Assembly (NCBI GenBank): GCA_964436825.1
Contig: CAYTEO010000008.1
Coordinates: forward strand, 11,974-75,973
Origin: CAYTEO01 sp964436825
GTDB taxonomy: Bacteria; Krumholzibacteriota; Krumholzibacteriia; LZORAL124-64-63
Length of the DNA stretch: 64,000 bases
Direction of reading: 5' to 3'
Shown: positions 9,698 to 17,868 of the stretch, piece by piece
Position numbering within the stretch: the first letter of the stretch is position 1
Layout: every line of letters begins with the position of its first letter
Position numbers and translations under genes: made by a program
The notes under the pieces: generated by a model
The model's database searches: none
Told to the model about the DNA's origin: nothing
Seen by the model: the letters and a program-made list of their open reading frames with translations, nothing else

Positions 9698-9745
9698 GGT
9701 GTACAGGGACACAGGCCGGGGTCGTTCCCGGCAGGAGGTGACGAC

Positions 9746-10657
9746 ATGGGACAGAGACAGACCGGACGCATCGGGATGGCGCTGCGCGGTACCCTCTGGC
9801 TGATCCTGCCGCTGGTTGCGGTGCTGATGGCAGGCTGCGACGACGAGACGGTCGTCGCGCCGGACACGACTCCGCCCGCCGTTCCCACCGGGGTCTACAC
9901 CGTCACGGGCGACGGCGTGGTCTCGGTCTACTGGTACGATCTGTACGAGGCCGATCTGGCCGGTTACGCCGTCTACCGGCACGACGGGAACACGCCGGAG
10001 ACGGGCCCCTACTACTGGCTGGGCGACGTCGGCCCGGACGAGAACTACGATCCCGTCACCTATCAGCACTGGTTCGACGACACCGACGTGGTCAACGGTC
10101 AGACCTACTACTACGCCGTGCTCTCCTTCGACACCCACGGGAACGAGAGCGAGCTGAGCTTCGAGACGGTCTCCGACACGCCCCGGCCCGAGGGGATCGA
10201 TCTGGTCCTCTACGACCGCCACGGCACCCGCCCAGACCTGAGCGGCTTCGATTTCAGCCGTCTGGAGAACGGTCGCGTGGCGTGGGACGATCCCCTGGCC
10301 GACATCTTCGTCGAGTTCGAAGAAGATGGCGTTCCCTGGGTCGTGGCCGCGCGGCCGTCGATCGTCGCCCTGCAGGACTACGGGACGATCGCCCTGGTCT
10401 GGGTCGACTTCGCGCCGGCCGACGGGTATTCCCGCAGCGGGCGGGCAGAGCTGATTCCCGGCCACTCGTACATCGTGCGGATCGCCGAGGACCCGGTCAC
10501 CGATCTCCACTACGCCAAGTTCCAGGTCGTCAGCATCGGGCAGGGAAGCGTCGTGCTCGACTGGGCCTACCAGATCGACAACCGCAACCCGGAGCTGTCG
10601 GTCCCCGATGACCGTCGCCGCTCAGGAAGCCGGCAACCCGTGGTCCTGCGCTACTGA
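9746..10657 (+). CDS. Lipoprotein with fibronectin type III-like domain
   Basis: A 303-residue predicted lipoprotein. The lipobox LMAGC ends the signal peptide, and the next residues DDETVVAPDTTPPAVPTGV are typical of a linker into an FN3 domain. The pattern VSVYWYDLYEADLAGYAVYRH, then GQTYYYAVLSFDTHGNESELS is the canonical FN3 core. The C-terminal half (about 160-303) is a beta-rich region without a recognised family. GGCAGGAGGTGA precedes the ATG. It is directly preceded by a sigma-54-type promoter and followed 29 bp later by the DUF4384 gene. Probably anchored in the outer membrane; function unknown. Confidence 0.83.
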   Translation: MGQRQTGRIGMALRGTLWLILPLVAVLMAGCDDETVVAPDTTPPAVPTGVYTVTGDGVVSVYWYDLYEADLAGYAVYRHDGNTPETGPYYWLGDVGPDENYDPVTYQHWFDDTDVVNGQTYYYAVLSFDTHGNESELSFETVSDTPRPEGIDLVLYDRHGTRPDLSGFDFSRLENGRVAWDDPLADIFVEFEEDGVPWVVAARPSIVALQDYGTIALVWVDFAPADGYSRSGRAELIPGHSYIVRIAEDPVTDLHYAKFQVVSIGQGSVVLDWAYQIDNRNPELSVPDDRRRSGSRQPVVLRY

Positions 10658-10686
10658 GCCGTGACGGCAGTCCGAGGAGGTCTCCG

Positions 10687-12465
10687 ATGAACAGGACAGA
10701 TCGCGCGACAGCAACCGCTACGCGTGTGAACCGCCTCGCACCGGACTGGCGCCGGCTGGCCGGCTGGGGGCTGCTGACACTCATCCTGCTGCTGTCGCTG
10801 GCGACGGCACGGGCCCAGCAGGCGGTCGACGTCGCCGCCGGCGCCCAGTGGCAGGGCTACGACCAGGTCCCCCTGCGCGTCAACATCTGGCACGACCATG
10901 CCGACGACGAGCCCTATCGCCCCGGGGAGGCGGTTCGCATCCATTTCGAGACGAACCGCGACGGCTATGTCGTCGTCTACCGCATCGACACCGCGGGACG
11001 GGTGACCATCCTGTGGCCGCGCAGCCATCTCGACGACGGTTTCGTCTTCGGCCACCACACCTATCATCTGCCCACGGCCGGTGCCCGCCGGATCCGGGCC
11101 GGGGACGAGGTGGGGGTGGAGTACGTGGAGGCGATCTTCTCCGAGTACCCGTTCGACCTGCGGGAACTGGACATCGACTTCCACGAGGAGCGGGAGGCCA
11201 AGCGGCACGACTACTACGTGGCCGGGGATCCGTTCCTGGCGATGAACGAGGTCAACTACGCCGTCACCGGTCTGGACGATGCCCAGGACTACGTGGTGAC
11301 GAACTACGTCAGCTACAGCGTCGGCCGTCAGGTCGACCATCCCCGCTACCTCTGCACCCAGTGCCACGATCCGGACACCGTCCACGATCCCTACCGCGAT
11401 CACTGTACCGTGGAGATCCACTACGACTACGGCTGGGCCAACGACTGGTACGTGCGCTTCGGCTACTACCCCGTCTACTACTACCCGACCTACTACTACG
11501 TCGATCCCTGGACCTGGACGCCCTGGATCAACTTCTGGTACCGGCCCTGGTACGCCTGGCCCGATTTCGGCTTCTACAGCTGGGGGTTCAGTTTCTACCT
11601 CTGGGACACCTCGCCCTACTACCGGGGTGACGTCTGGGTGCGTTACAAGCACGGGGACCGCCGCTACCGTCCGCTGGCGAAGGTCCGGGCCTACCGGGAG
11701 CCGCGGCGGGTCGATCGGCTGAGCGTCCCGCGGAGCCTGGTGGTGACCAAGCAGCCGGAGAGCCGCCTGATCGAGGCGATGCGCCTGAAACGACCGGTCG
11801 TCGACCGGGAGGGCAGCGTCCGCACGAAGGGAACGCGCAAGGCTGCCTATCGCAACGTCCCGCCCACCCGCCGCCGTCCCGTCGATCTCGGCGAGCGTCG
11901 GCGGCCGACCCGCCAGCCGGGGCTCCGGGTCCCGGGGCGCGGGGGCGAGTATCCGCCCAGCGTGGGCAGTGGTGCCGTCCGCGGCCGGGCGGCCCCGCAG
12001 GGCGAGCGGCAGCAGCCCCGGCTGCGCGGCAACGAACAGAGACGCCTGCGGCCCGCGGACAGGCCTCGCGCCGAGAAGCCGGCCGGGACGGAGTCACACC
12101 GCAGGAGCCTCAAGCCCGTCACGCCTCGCGGCGGCCGCGAGGGGGAGAGGCCTCCCGTGCGGGACAGGTCCCGCACCCTCAAGCCGCGTCCGGTGAAACC
12201 GCGCTCCGGGAGCGAGGGCAGCAACAGGTCTGGTGTAGGCCGGAGCCGGGTCCGGGATCGTCGCGACGACGGGACGCGGCAACGGCCGGCGACGAGTCCG
12301 GCGAAACGACCCGTCGTGAAGCCGAAACGGGAACCCGTCAAGGGACACGGCTCGGGAATCGGCCGGCCGGCGGCACGACCCACGCCGCCGCCGACCAGGT
12401 CCCGCCAGCAGACACCCCAGCGCAAGCCACCCGTGCGCCGGGACGACGACGGCCGCCGCGAGTGA
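10687..12465 (+). CDS. DUF4384 protein with CXXCH motif and long basic tail
   Basis: A 592-residue exported protein. After a long N-terminal region and signal segment (LLTLILLLSLATARAQQ), residues about 60-190 match DUF4384 (YRPGEAVRIHFETNRDGYVVVYRIDTAGRVTILWP is the hallmark region; only its pattern is cited). A single CXXCH motif follows (C223-T-Q-C226-H227), with another Cys at 240. Residues about 245-320 are extremely rich in Tyr and Trp. The last 240 residues or so are Arg/Pro/Lys-rich and look disordered. DUF4384 domains occur in cell-surface proteins and effector-associated proteins; the role here is unknown. AGGAGG lies before the ATG. It probably shares the sigma-54 promoter of the upstream lipoprotein. 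Confidence 0.82.
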   Translation: MNRTDRATATATRVNRLAPDWRRLAGWGLLTLILLLSLATARAQQAVDVAAGAQWQGYDQVPLRVNIWHDHADDEPYRPGEAVRIHFETNRDGYVVVYRIDTAGRVTILWPRSHLDDGFVFGHHTYHLPTAGARRIRAGDEVGVEYVEAIFSEYPFDLRELDIDFHEEREAKRHDYYVAGDPFLAMNEVNYAVTGLDDAQDYVVTNYVSYSVGRQVDHPRYLCTQCHDPDTVHDPYRDHCTVEIHYDYGWANDWYVRFGYYPVYYYPTYYYVDPWTWTPWINFWYRPWYAWPDFGFYSWGFSFYLWDTSPYYRGDVWVRYKHGDRRYRPLAKVRAYREPRRVDRLSVPRSLVVTKQPESRLIEAMRLKRPVVDREGSVRTKGTRKAAYRNVPPTRRRPVDLGERRRPTRQPGLRVPGRGGEYPPSVGSGAVRGRAAPQGERQQPRLRGNEQRRLRPADRPRAEKPAGTESHRRSLKPVTPRGGREGERPPVRDRSRTLKPRPVKPRSGSEGSNRSGVGRSRVRDRRDDGTRQRPATSPAKRPVVKPKREPVKGHGSGIGRPAARPTPPPTRSRQQTPQRKPPVRRDDDGRRE

Positions 12466-12685
12466 GCGGACGAGCCGCGCAGGAGGATACGAGGGAGTCG
12501 TGACCATCCCCCCATCGCTGCGCAGGTCCGGGGCCCATGTCTCCGGAAGAGGTTGGCACCCGCGGGGAAACAGGTTGCAGCGGGCCTGCGCCGGTCACGA
12601 ACGCGGCAGCGGGGTGGGAGAGCCGAGTCGTCAATCAGGGGCGACGACGAGGCACTTCCGCCCTCTGCTGCGTTGCGGGGGAGCG

Positions 12686-12714
12686 TTGACGGTCCAGGGA
12701 GGCGCTCCTATAAT
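12686..12714 (+). promoter_or_regulatory. Consensus sigma-70 promoter of the M6-like gene
   Basis: TTGACG at 12686-12691, 17-bp spacer, perfect TATAAT at 12709-12714. The predicted start near 12721 gives a 34-nt leader to the TTG start codon at 12755. The 289-bp interval 12466-12754 holds nothing else that could be recognised. Confidence 0.85.
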
Positions 12715-12754
12715 CCGCCCCCGATCGAATCGCCACCAGTGGAAAGGATGTCCC

Positions 12755-15700
12755 TTGCACCGACTCGAGCCGTCGCACCGTCGCCGCCCCGGCAGCGCCC
12801 GCTCCAGCCTGGCGACGGCGCTGCTGATCCTGCTGGTCGCGGTCGCCGCCGGCCATGGCGCCACACCGCCGGAGGCTGCCCGTCGGCTCCCCGCACCGGT
12901 CCGTGAACTCCTGCTGCAGCGGGCGCAGCGACTGCTGGCCGACGGGGAACCGCTCCAGCAGCAGAGGCGGCTGGCGGGAGAGAAGGCTCCCGCCACGCTC
13001 CAGGTCGTCGTCCTGCTCTGCGAGTTCGCCGACAGTCTCTTCTACGGGCACTCCCTTCCCGACGCGCCGGCCTCCACCCAGTCCGACTTCTACTACGCGG
13101 CCCACGACTCCCTCTACTACGTCCACCAGTTCCAGGACGTGGCCGACTACTACGACGCCGTCAGCGGTGGTGCCTTCCGGCTGGAGGCCACCGTGGCCGG
13201 CGGTTTCCTCCGCCTGCCGCAGCCGATGGCCTGGTACGGGAACGATCCCGAGCGCGGGGAACAGTCCTTCTTGCTCGCCCGGGACGCCGTCGCCCTGGCC
13301 GATCCGGCGATCGACTTCTCCCGCTACGACACCGTCGTCCTGGTCCACGCGGGAGCGGGCGAGGAGACCGATATCCTGGGCGATTCGCCGGAGCAGATCT
13401 ACAGCAGCTACCTCAGCCCCTCCGACTTCGCCCAGGCCGCCAGCGACACGATCCTGCCCGAGCCGTACCTGGCCACCGACGACACGACCGCGACCGGAGA
13501 GCCGGTGCGGCTGCGGCACGTGCTGATCCTGCCGGAGAACGAGTTCCAGGACCCGGTCGCCGGCTACGGCGGCTACTTCGGGTCCCTCGGAGTCTACTGC
13601 TTCGAGATCGGCCTGCGGCTGGGGATGCTCTCGCTGAGCGACTTCACGCCGCCCGGCCGCCCCGACAGCCAGGGGATCGGCGAGTTCGGGCTGATGGGCT
13701 ACGGCCTGTTCGTCGGCGCCGGGTATGTCCCCGACCACCCGTGTGCCTTCAACAAGATGCTGATGGGCTGGCTGGCGCCCTACGAGGTCGATCCCGCCGC
13801 CGACGCCGTCTGGACCCTCCACCCCGCGGAGAGCCCTGGCGACTCGACGCTGGCGCGGATCTCCCTGGGACCCAGCGAGTACTGGCTGCTGGAGTACCGG
13901 CTCCAGGACCCCGACGGGAACCGGATCTTCTCCTTCCCCGGCGATCTGAACGGGAACAACATCCCCGACTTCTATGACGCCGACTCCGCCCTGGGGGACG
14001 GCACGCCGACCGGTTTCTTCGATCCGGCGACCGACACGCGGGAACGCCTGGCCGGCGGGGAGTTCGACTTCTTCATGAGCGAGAACAGCGCCCGCGCGCC
14101 GGGGGTCAAGGGGGCCGGCAGCGGGATCTACATCTGGCACGTCGACGAGGGGGTCGTCCGTGAGGCCTTCGCGGCGGCCGAGAACCTCTTCAACGCCGAT
14201 CCCCGCCGCAAGGCCGTCGACCTGGAGGAGGCCGACGGGATCGCGGACCTGGACCGCCGGATCCCGACGCCCTACCTGCTGGGAGGTGACGACGACGCGT
14301 TCCGCGGCGAGGGGAACGACACCTTCGCCCCCTGGAGCGATCCGGGGACCGAGTCCGCCGGCGGCGCCTGGACGGGAATCGTCGTCGACAGGATCTCGCC
14401 GGTCGTCGTCGACTCGGCCGCCGCCGCGCCCGACGGCGAGGGGACGGTCATCCGCTACGCCGACCGGATGACCTTCCACTGCGGGACGGCGGCCCCGGAC
14501 GGGACGGCCCCCGCCCCGGCCGGGAGGGTGGTCCTGGACGGCGTCGACCTGGGTGGGTCCCACCTGGTGGCCGCGGACCTCGATGTACCGCCTGACGGCT
14601 CCCTGGAGATCGTCGCCTGCGGCGACGGCGGGCGGATCTACGTCTGGCGGGCCGACCTCTCGCCCTGGCCGGCTGCCGCCCCCGACGGCCTCTTGGCCAT
14701 CGCCCGGACCGCGACCGGTGCAGCGCCCCGCTGGAACCCACCGGCGGCCGTGACGGACGTGGACGGAGACGGGATGCCCGAGATCGTCGTCACCGCCGCC
14801 GACGGTCTCTACGCCTTCCGCGTCGACAGCGGCGACGAGCTGGCCGACGGAGACCTCGACCCGGTCAGTGCCGGGCTGCTGTGGCCCCTGGCTGGCTGCC
14901 GTTGGCCGGCGCTGGTCGCCGACGACGGGGTCGTCGCCGTCGAGGACGTGGTCGGGGCCTCGCGCCTGGTCGTCTACCGGTGGGACGAGGGTGGCCTGCC
15001 GCTCGACCTGCCGGCGGAGGCCGATTCGGCCGCGGCGCCGGCGGTGGTATGGCAGGGGGCGCTCGTCGTTCCCGCACGCGGCGGCGCGGAGGACGGCCTG
15101 GCCTTGGTGGGCGACGGTGCCCCCCGCTGGCTCCCCCTCCCGGGCCGGCTCGCCGGCTGGCGACCCGTCGGCGCGGGGGAACGACTGCTGGTCCAGCTGA
15201 CCGCCGGTGCCGCCCTGGTCGCGCCGGACGGCGAGGTCACGACGGCAGGCTGGCCGCAGGCCGTACCGCCGGCCGGTCCCGTCGCGCCGGGCTTCGCCTA
15301 CCGGGGGGACGACGTGTTCGTTCTCGCCGGCCTGTCCGGTGCCCCCGCCACGGGCTGGCCCTACCGGCCGCGGACATCCCTGCGCACCGGCTGGGGAGCG
15401 GCGGCCCCGGACGTCGTCTCCGCCGTCACCGCTGCCGGCGAGCGGATCCTGGTCTTCCCCTGCCGGGACGGTCGGTTGTATCTCCTGGACGGGAGGGGAC
15501 GAGCCTTGCCCGGCAGCCCGCTGGCCGGCCCGGGAGAGACGGCCGGGACCGCTCTGCTGCTCGACCTGGACGGGGACGGCTCCCTCGAACTGGCGGCCGC
15601 GGGGGCCCTGTGGCGTGCCGCCGGGGCCGCTGCCGACTCCCTGCCGGGCGTGCCCGTCTCCGAGGTCCGGGTCTGGGATCTGGGCACCGGGGGAACGCCC

Positions 15701-16060
15701 GTGTGGCCCATGTGGGGCGGCGACCCGCGACACGCCGTCCTGGGACCGGCGCCCGGGCCGTCGGTGCCCGGCGACGGGTTGCTTGTCGGCGGTGTCGTCT
15801 GCTACCCCGCGCCGCTGGCGGGCGAGAGACTCCATGTCCGTGTCGAGGTGGGGCGGGCCTGCCGGTTGCAGGCCGTCCTCTACGACCTGGAGGGGGAGGA
15901 GGTGCGCCGCTCCCCCGTCCTCGAGATCCCCGGCGCCGGTCCCGCCGAGATCGTCCTGCCGGTGGGCGATATCGCTCCGGGGCCGTATCTTTGTCGTCTG
16001 ACAGCCACCGCGGACCAGCGTCGGGAGATCGACGTCGCGCCGGTGGCCATTGTACGCTGA
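12755..16060 (+). CDS. M6 (immune inhibitor A-like) secreted protein with destroyed zinc site
   Basis: A 1101-residue secreted protein. After the signal peptide (SLATALLILLVAVAAGHG), residues about 80-420 follow the M6 metallopeptidase pattern: VVLLCEFAD, the ...DYYDAVSGG block, IGEFGLMGYG, and AFNKMLMGWLAPYEV. At the place of the zinc motif HExxH, however, the sequence is F283-E-I-G-L287 (GVYCFEIGLRLGMLSL). Both histidines are lost, so a non-catalytic protein is likely. The C-terminal half has FG-GAP/VCBS-like blocks (DVDGDGMPEIVV, DLDGDGSLELAAAG) and ends in an FlgD-like beta-sandwich resembling a type IX-like sorting module. Start: TTG at 12755, 6 bases after AAGGA and just downstream of a consensus promoter; no in-frame ATG fits. 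Confidence 0.82.
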   Translation: MHRLEPSHRRRPGSARSSLATALLILLVAVAAGHGATPPEAARRLPAPVRELLLQRAQRLLADGEPLQQQRRLAGEKAPATLQVVVLLCEFADSLFYGHSLPDAPASTQSDFYYAAHDSLYYVHQFQDVADYYDAVSGGAFRLEATVAGGFLRLPQPMAWYGNDPERGEQSFLLARDAVALADPAIDFSRYDTVVLVHAGAGEETDILGDSPEQIYSSYLSPSDFAQAASDTILPEPYLATDDTTATGEPVRLRHVLILPENEFQDPVAGYGGYFGSLGVYCFEIGLRLGMLSLSDFTPPGRPDSQGIGEFGLMGYGLFVGAGYVPDHPCAFNKMLMGWLAPYEVDPAADAVWTLHPAESPGDSTLARISLGPSEYWLLEYRLQDPDGNRIFSFPGDLNGNNIPDFYDADSALGDGTPTGFFDPATDTRERLAGGEFDFFMSENSARAPGVKGAGSGIYIWHVDEGVVREAFAAAENLFNADPRRKAVDLEEADGIADLDRRIPTPYLLGGDDDAFRGEGNDTFAPWSDPGTESAGGAWTGIVVDRISPVVVDSAAAAPDGEGTVIRYADRMTFHCGTAAPDGTAPAPAGRVVLDGVDLGGSHLVAADLDVPPDGSLEIVACGDGGRIYVWRADLSPWPAAAPDGLLAIARTATGAAPRWNPPAAVTDVDGDGMPEIVVTAADGLYAFRVDSGDELADGDLDPVSAGLLWPLAGCRWPALVADDGVVAVEDVVGASRLVVYRWDEGGLPLDLPAEADSAAAPAVVWQGALVVPARGGAEDGLALVGDGAPRWLPLPGRLAGWRPVGAGERLLVQLTAGAALVAPDGEVTTAGWPQAVPPAGPVAPGFAYRGDDVFVLAGLSGAPATGWPYRPRTSLRTGWGAAAPDVVSAVTAAGERILVFPCRDGRLYLLDGRGRALPGSPLAGPGETAGTALLLDLDGDGSLELAAAGALWRAAGAAADSLPGVPVSEVRVWDLGTGGTPVWPMWGGDPRHAVLGPAPGPSVPGDGLLVGGVVCYPAPLAGERLHVRVEVGRACRLQAVLYDLEGEEVRRSPVLEIPGAGPAEIVLPVGDIAPGPYLCRLTATADQRREIDVAPVAIVR

Positions 16061-16100
16061 CGCTCGCGCCGTTCGGCGCGGCGGCGAAAGGACGGAGAGC

Positions 16101-17042
16101 ATGAAGCGGTTGCTGTCTCGGGGCTCGGTCACGGCCGGCCTGCTGCTCGTCTGGATCGCCGGTGTGGCCTGGGCGGGCTCGCCCGGCGATTCCGGCTTCC
16201 TTTCCCTCCGCCTTCCGGTCGGGACGCGGGAGACCGCCATGGGCGGGGCCGGAGTCGGCGCCTCCACGGGGGCGGCCGCCGTCTACTGGAACCCGGCCCG
16301 CATGGCCCTGGAGGAGGAGGGAACGGACCTGCTGCTGCAGCACCAGCGGTTGTGGGGCTTCTTCGACAAGGAGACCGCCCTGCTGGCCCATCGCACGCGC
16401 AAGGGGGCGATCGGATTCCTCTTCTCCGGTCTCTACGCCGACGAGATGAACCGCTACGACGAGGAGGGTGTCGGGATCCCCCTGGGGACCTTCCAGCCCT
16501 ACCAGGTGGCCTTCGGGGCGGCGTTCGCCCACCGGATCGGCGACGACTTCGCCGTCGGGGCGACGGTCAAGATCCTTCACGAGGAGATCGACGCCTACGG
16601 CGACACCGGCGTGGCCTACGACCTGGCGGTCATCCACCGGGCCGTCATCGAGGGGCTCTACTTCGGCGCCTCGGTGACGAACTTCGGCCCCGACATGACC
16701 CTCGACGCCGTGCCGTACCAGCTGCCGACGGCCGTCCGGGTCGGGTTCGGCTACGACCCTGCCGATCCCCTCTTCGCCGGCAAGGTGACCCTGGCAGGGG
16801 ACATCATCTTTCCCAACGACGGCAACGAGAAGGCCCACGCCGGCCTGGAGTACCGCCTCACTCCCGATCTGGCCCTGCGGCTCGGGACGCGGATCAACTA
16901 CGAGTCGCTGGGGATGACTGCCGGCTGCGGCTTCCATCGCGGCAGGCTGACGGTGGGGTACGCCTACGAGGACGCCAAGAACGACCTGGATCCCTCCCAC
17001 CGGATCGATCTGCAGATCGCCCTGGGTGACAGGCGGCCCTGA
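16101..17042 (+). CDS. PorV/UPF0164-family outer-membrane protein
   Basis: A 313-residue predicted outer-membrane beta-barrel. A signal peptide (MKRLLSRGSVTAGLLLVWIAGVAWAG) is followed by the family signature FLSLRLPVGTRETAMGGAGVGAS and AAAVYWNPARMAL, typical of UPF0164/PorV-PorQ barrels of the FadL type. Alternating strands continue to the C-terminus. In Bacteroidetes, PorV shuttles type IX cargo to the attachment complex; other members have unknown roles. It follows the M6-like gene, whose product ends in a sorting-type domain, with 40 bp between, suggesting one operon. The ATG at 16101 follows AAAGGACGGAGAG; an earlier in-frame ATG would bury the signal peptide. Confidence 0.85.
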   Translation: MKRLLSRGSVTAGLLLVWIAGVAWAGSPGDSGFLSLRLPVGTRETAMGGAGVGASTGAAAVYWNPARMALEEEGTDLLLQHQRLWGFFDKETALLAHRTRKGAIGFLFSGLYADEMNRYDEEGVGIPLGTFQPYQVAFGAAFAHRIGDDFAVGATVKILHEEIDAYGDTGVAYDLAVIHRAVIEGLYFGASVTNFGPDMTLDAVPYQLPTAVRVGFGYDPADPLFAGKVTLAGDIIFPNDGNEKAHAGLEYRLTPDLALRLGTRINYESLGMTAGCGFHRGRLTVGYAYEDAKNDLDPSHRIDLQIALGDRRP

Positions 17043-17053
17043 CCGGGGCGGGA

Positions 17054-17806
17054 TCAGTCCAGGGGCGATGCGCCGTCGCGGAAGTCCCGCAGCGACACAT
17101 CGCCCCCGCGCAGGACGGCGTAGGCCTCTTCCCCCAGCCAGCAGCCCAGGACCGCCAGGGAGTGGTCGCCCACCGTCGCCTGCATCGGCAGGTGGAGGTG
17201 ACCGATGATCTTCAGGTCCCACGGCTCACGGCAGCGCGCCAGGTAGAGGCGGGCCAGGCGGGCGATCTGCCCGGCCTCGTCCCGCGTGGCCCGGCGGCTC
17301 GTCCCGCTCAGCCAGCGCGAGAAGGCGAACAGGAGCTCCGGGTGGAGCGACTTGGCCAGCAGGATCCCCGTCCGTCGCCGGACGATCCAGCGGAACGTCT
17401 TGTAGAGGTAGTCCCGGGCCAGCAGGCCGTCGCCGTGCTCCAGCAGGATCCGTCGCCCGGCCTGTTCCAGGTACAGCGGTCCTCCATCGGGACGGCAGCC
17501 GTAGCGCTCGTGGAGGAAGCCGGCGGCCCAGATGTCGTGGTTGCCGCCGACGAACTCGATCCGCGTGCCGGAGGCGCGGAGGGTGTCCAGGCCCGCCAGC
17601 AGCTCGTCGTAGCAGCGCAGGCGGAAGTGGGGATAGTCGAACCAGAAGTCGAAGATGTCGCCCAGCAGGACGAGCATCCCGGCACCGCGGCAGGCCTCCA
17701 GGAACTCCAGGAAACGGGCCAGCCGCGGCGATCCGGCCGCGGTCTCCTCGCACCGGAAATGGGTGTCGGAGACCAGGATGATCGTCTCGGGTGCAGGCTT
17801 GCTCAT
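17054..17806 (-). CDS. lpxH: UDP-2,3-diacylglucosamine hydrolase, LpxH-like
   Basis: A 250-residue calcineurin-like phosphoesterase. The metal-binding blocks appear in order: SDTHF, GDIFDFWFD, GGNHDIW, LLEHGDG and GHLHLPM. This spacing is that of LpxH, which removes UMP from UDP-2,3-diacylglucosamine in lipid A synthesis at the cytoplasmic membrane. That supports an outer membrane with lipopolysaccharide. Close relatives of unknown substrate exist, so the exact activity is slightly uncertain. No other lpx gene is present. It converges on the PorV-like gene, with only 11 bp between the stops, and diverges from the coiled-coil gene. Confidence 0.85.
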   Translation of the reverse strand: MSKPAPETIILVSDTHFRCEETAAGSPRLARFLEFLEACRGAGMLVLLGDIFDFWFDYPHFRLRCYDELLAGLDTLRASGTRIEFVGGNHDIWAAGFLHERYGCRPDGGPLYLEQAGRRILLEHGDGLLARDYLYKTFRWIVRRRTGILLAKSLHPELLFAFSRWLSGTSRRATRDEAGQIARLARLYLARCREPWDLKIIGHLHLPMQATVGDHSLAVLGCWLGEEAYAVLRGGDVSLRDFRDGASPLD

Positions 17807-17868
17807 GGGGCCTAGTTAGTATATCAATGGCCCCGAAGGCACAAGCTCTTTCACGGGGGGATAGCGTC
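17807..17868. promoter_or_regulatory. Divergent intergenic region with inverted repeat
   Basis: The 62-bp gap between two divergent start codons contains GGGGCC (17807-17812) and GGCCCC (17829-17834) around an AT-rich core TAGTTAGTATATC. The core could hold overlapping -10 boxes for both directions, and the repeat could be an operator. No good -35 was found at correct spacing, so this is tentative. Confidence 0.3.

Larger units (their letters stand above)
8878..9745. other. 868-bp gene-free regulatory region
   Basis: No convincing gene is seen in either strand; the open frames present have atypical composition and no ribosome-binding sites. In order it holds: a dyad CGTCT-CC-AGACG (8882-8893); an AT-rich tract at about 8970-9060, very unusual for this genome; an IHF-consensus site (9006-9018); a sigma-54-type promoter match (9150-9165); a 10-bp inverted repeat forming a long hairpin (9411-9465); a direct repeat TTCCGGCTG (9555-9563 and 9585-9593); and a second sigma-54-type promoter match (9683-9697) placed correctly for the lipoprotein gene at 9746. 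Confidence 0.6.

Noticed and set aside
9279..9803. A 174-codon open frame on the + strand inside the sigma-54 control region
   Set aside because: Arg/Pro/Gly-rich composition typical of chance frames at high GC, no ribosome-binding site, and it runs over the well-supported lipoprotein start at 9746.
12635..16267. A 1210-codon minus-strand open frame opposite the M6-like gene
   Set aside because: Very long antisense frames are expected in GC-rich genes; this one has low-complexity Arg/Gly/Gln/Pro text, no family motifs, and lies opposite a clearly homologous protein.
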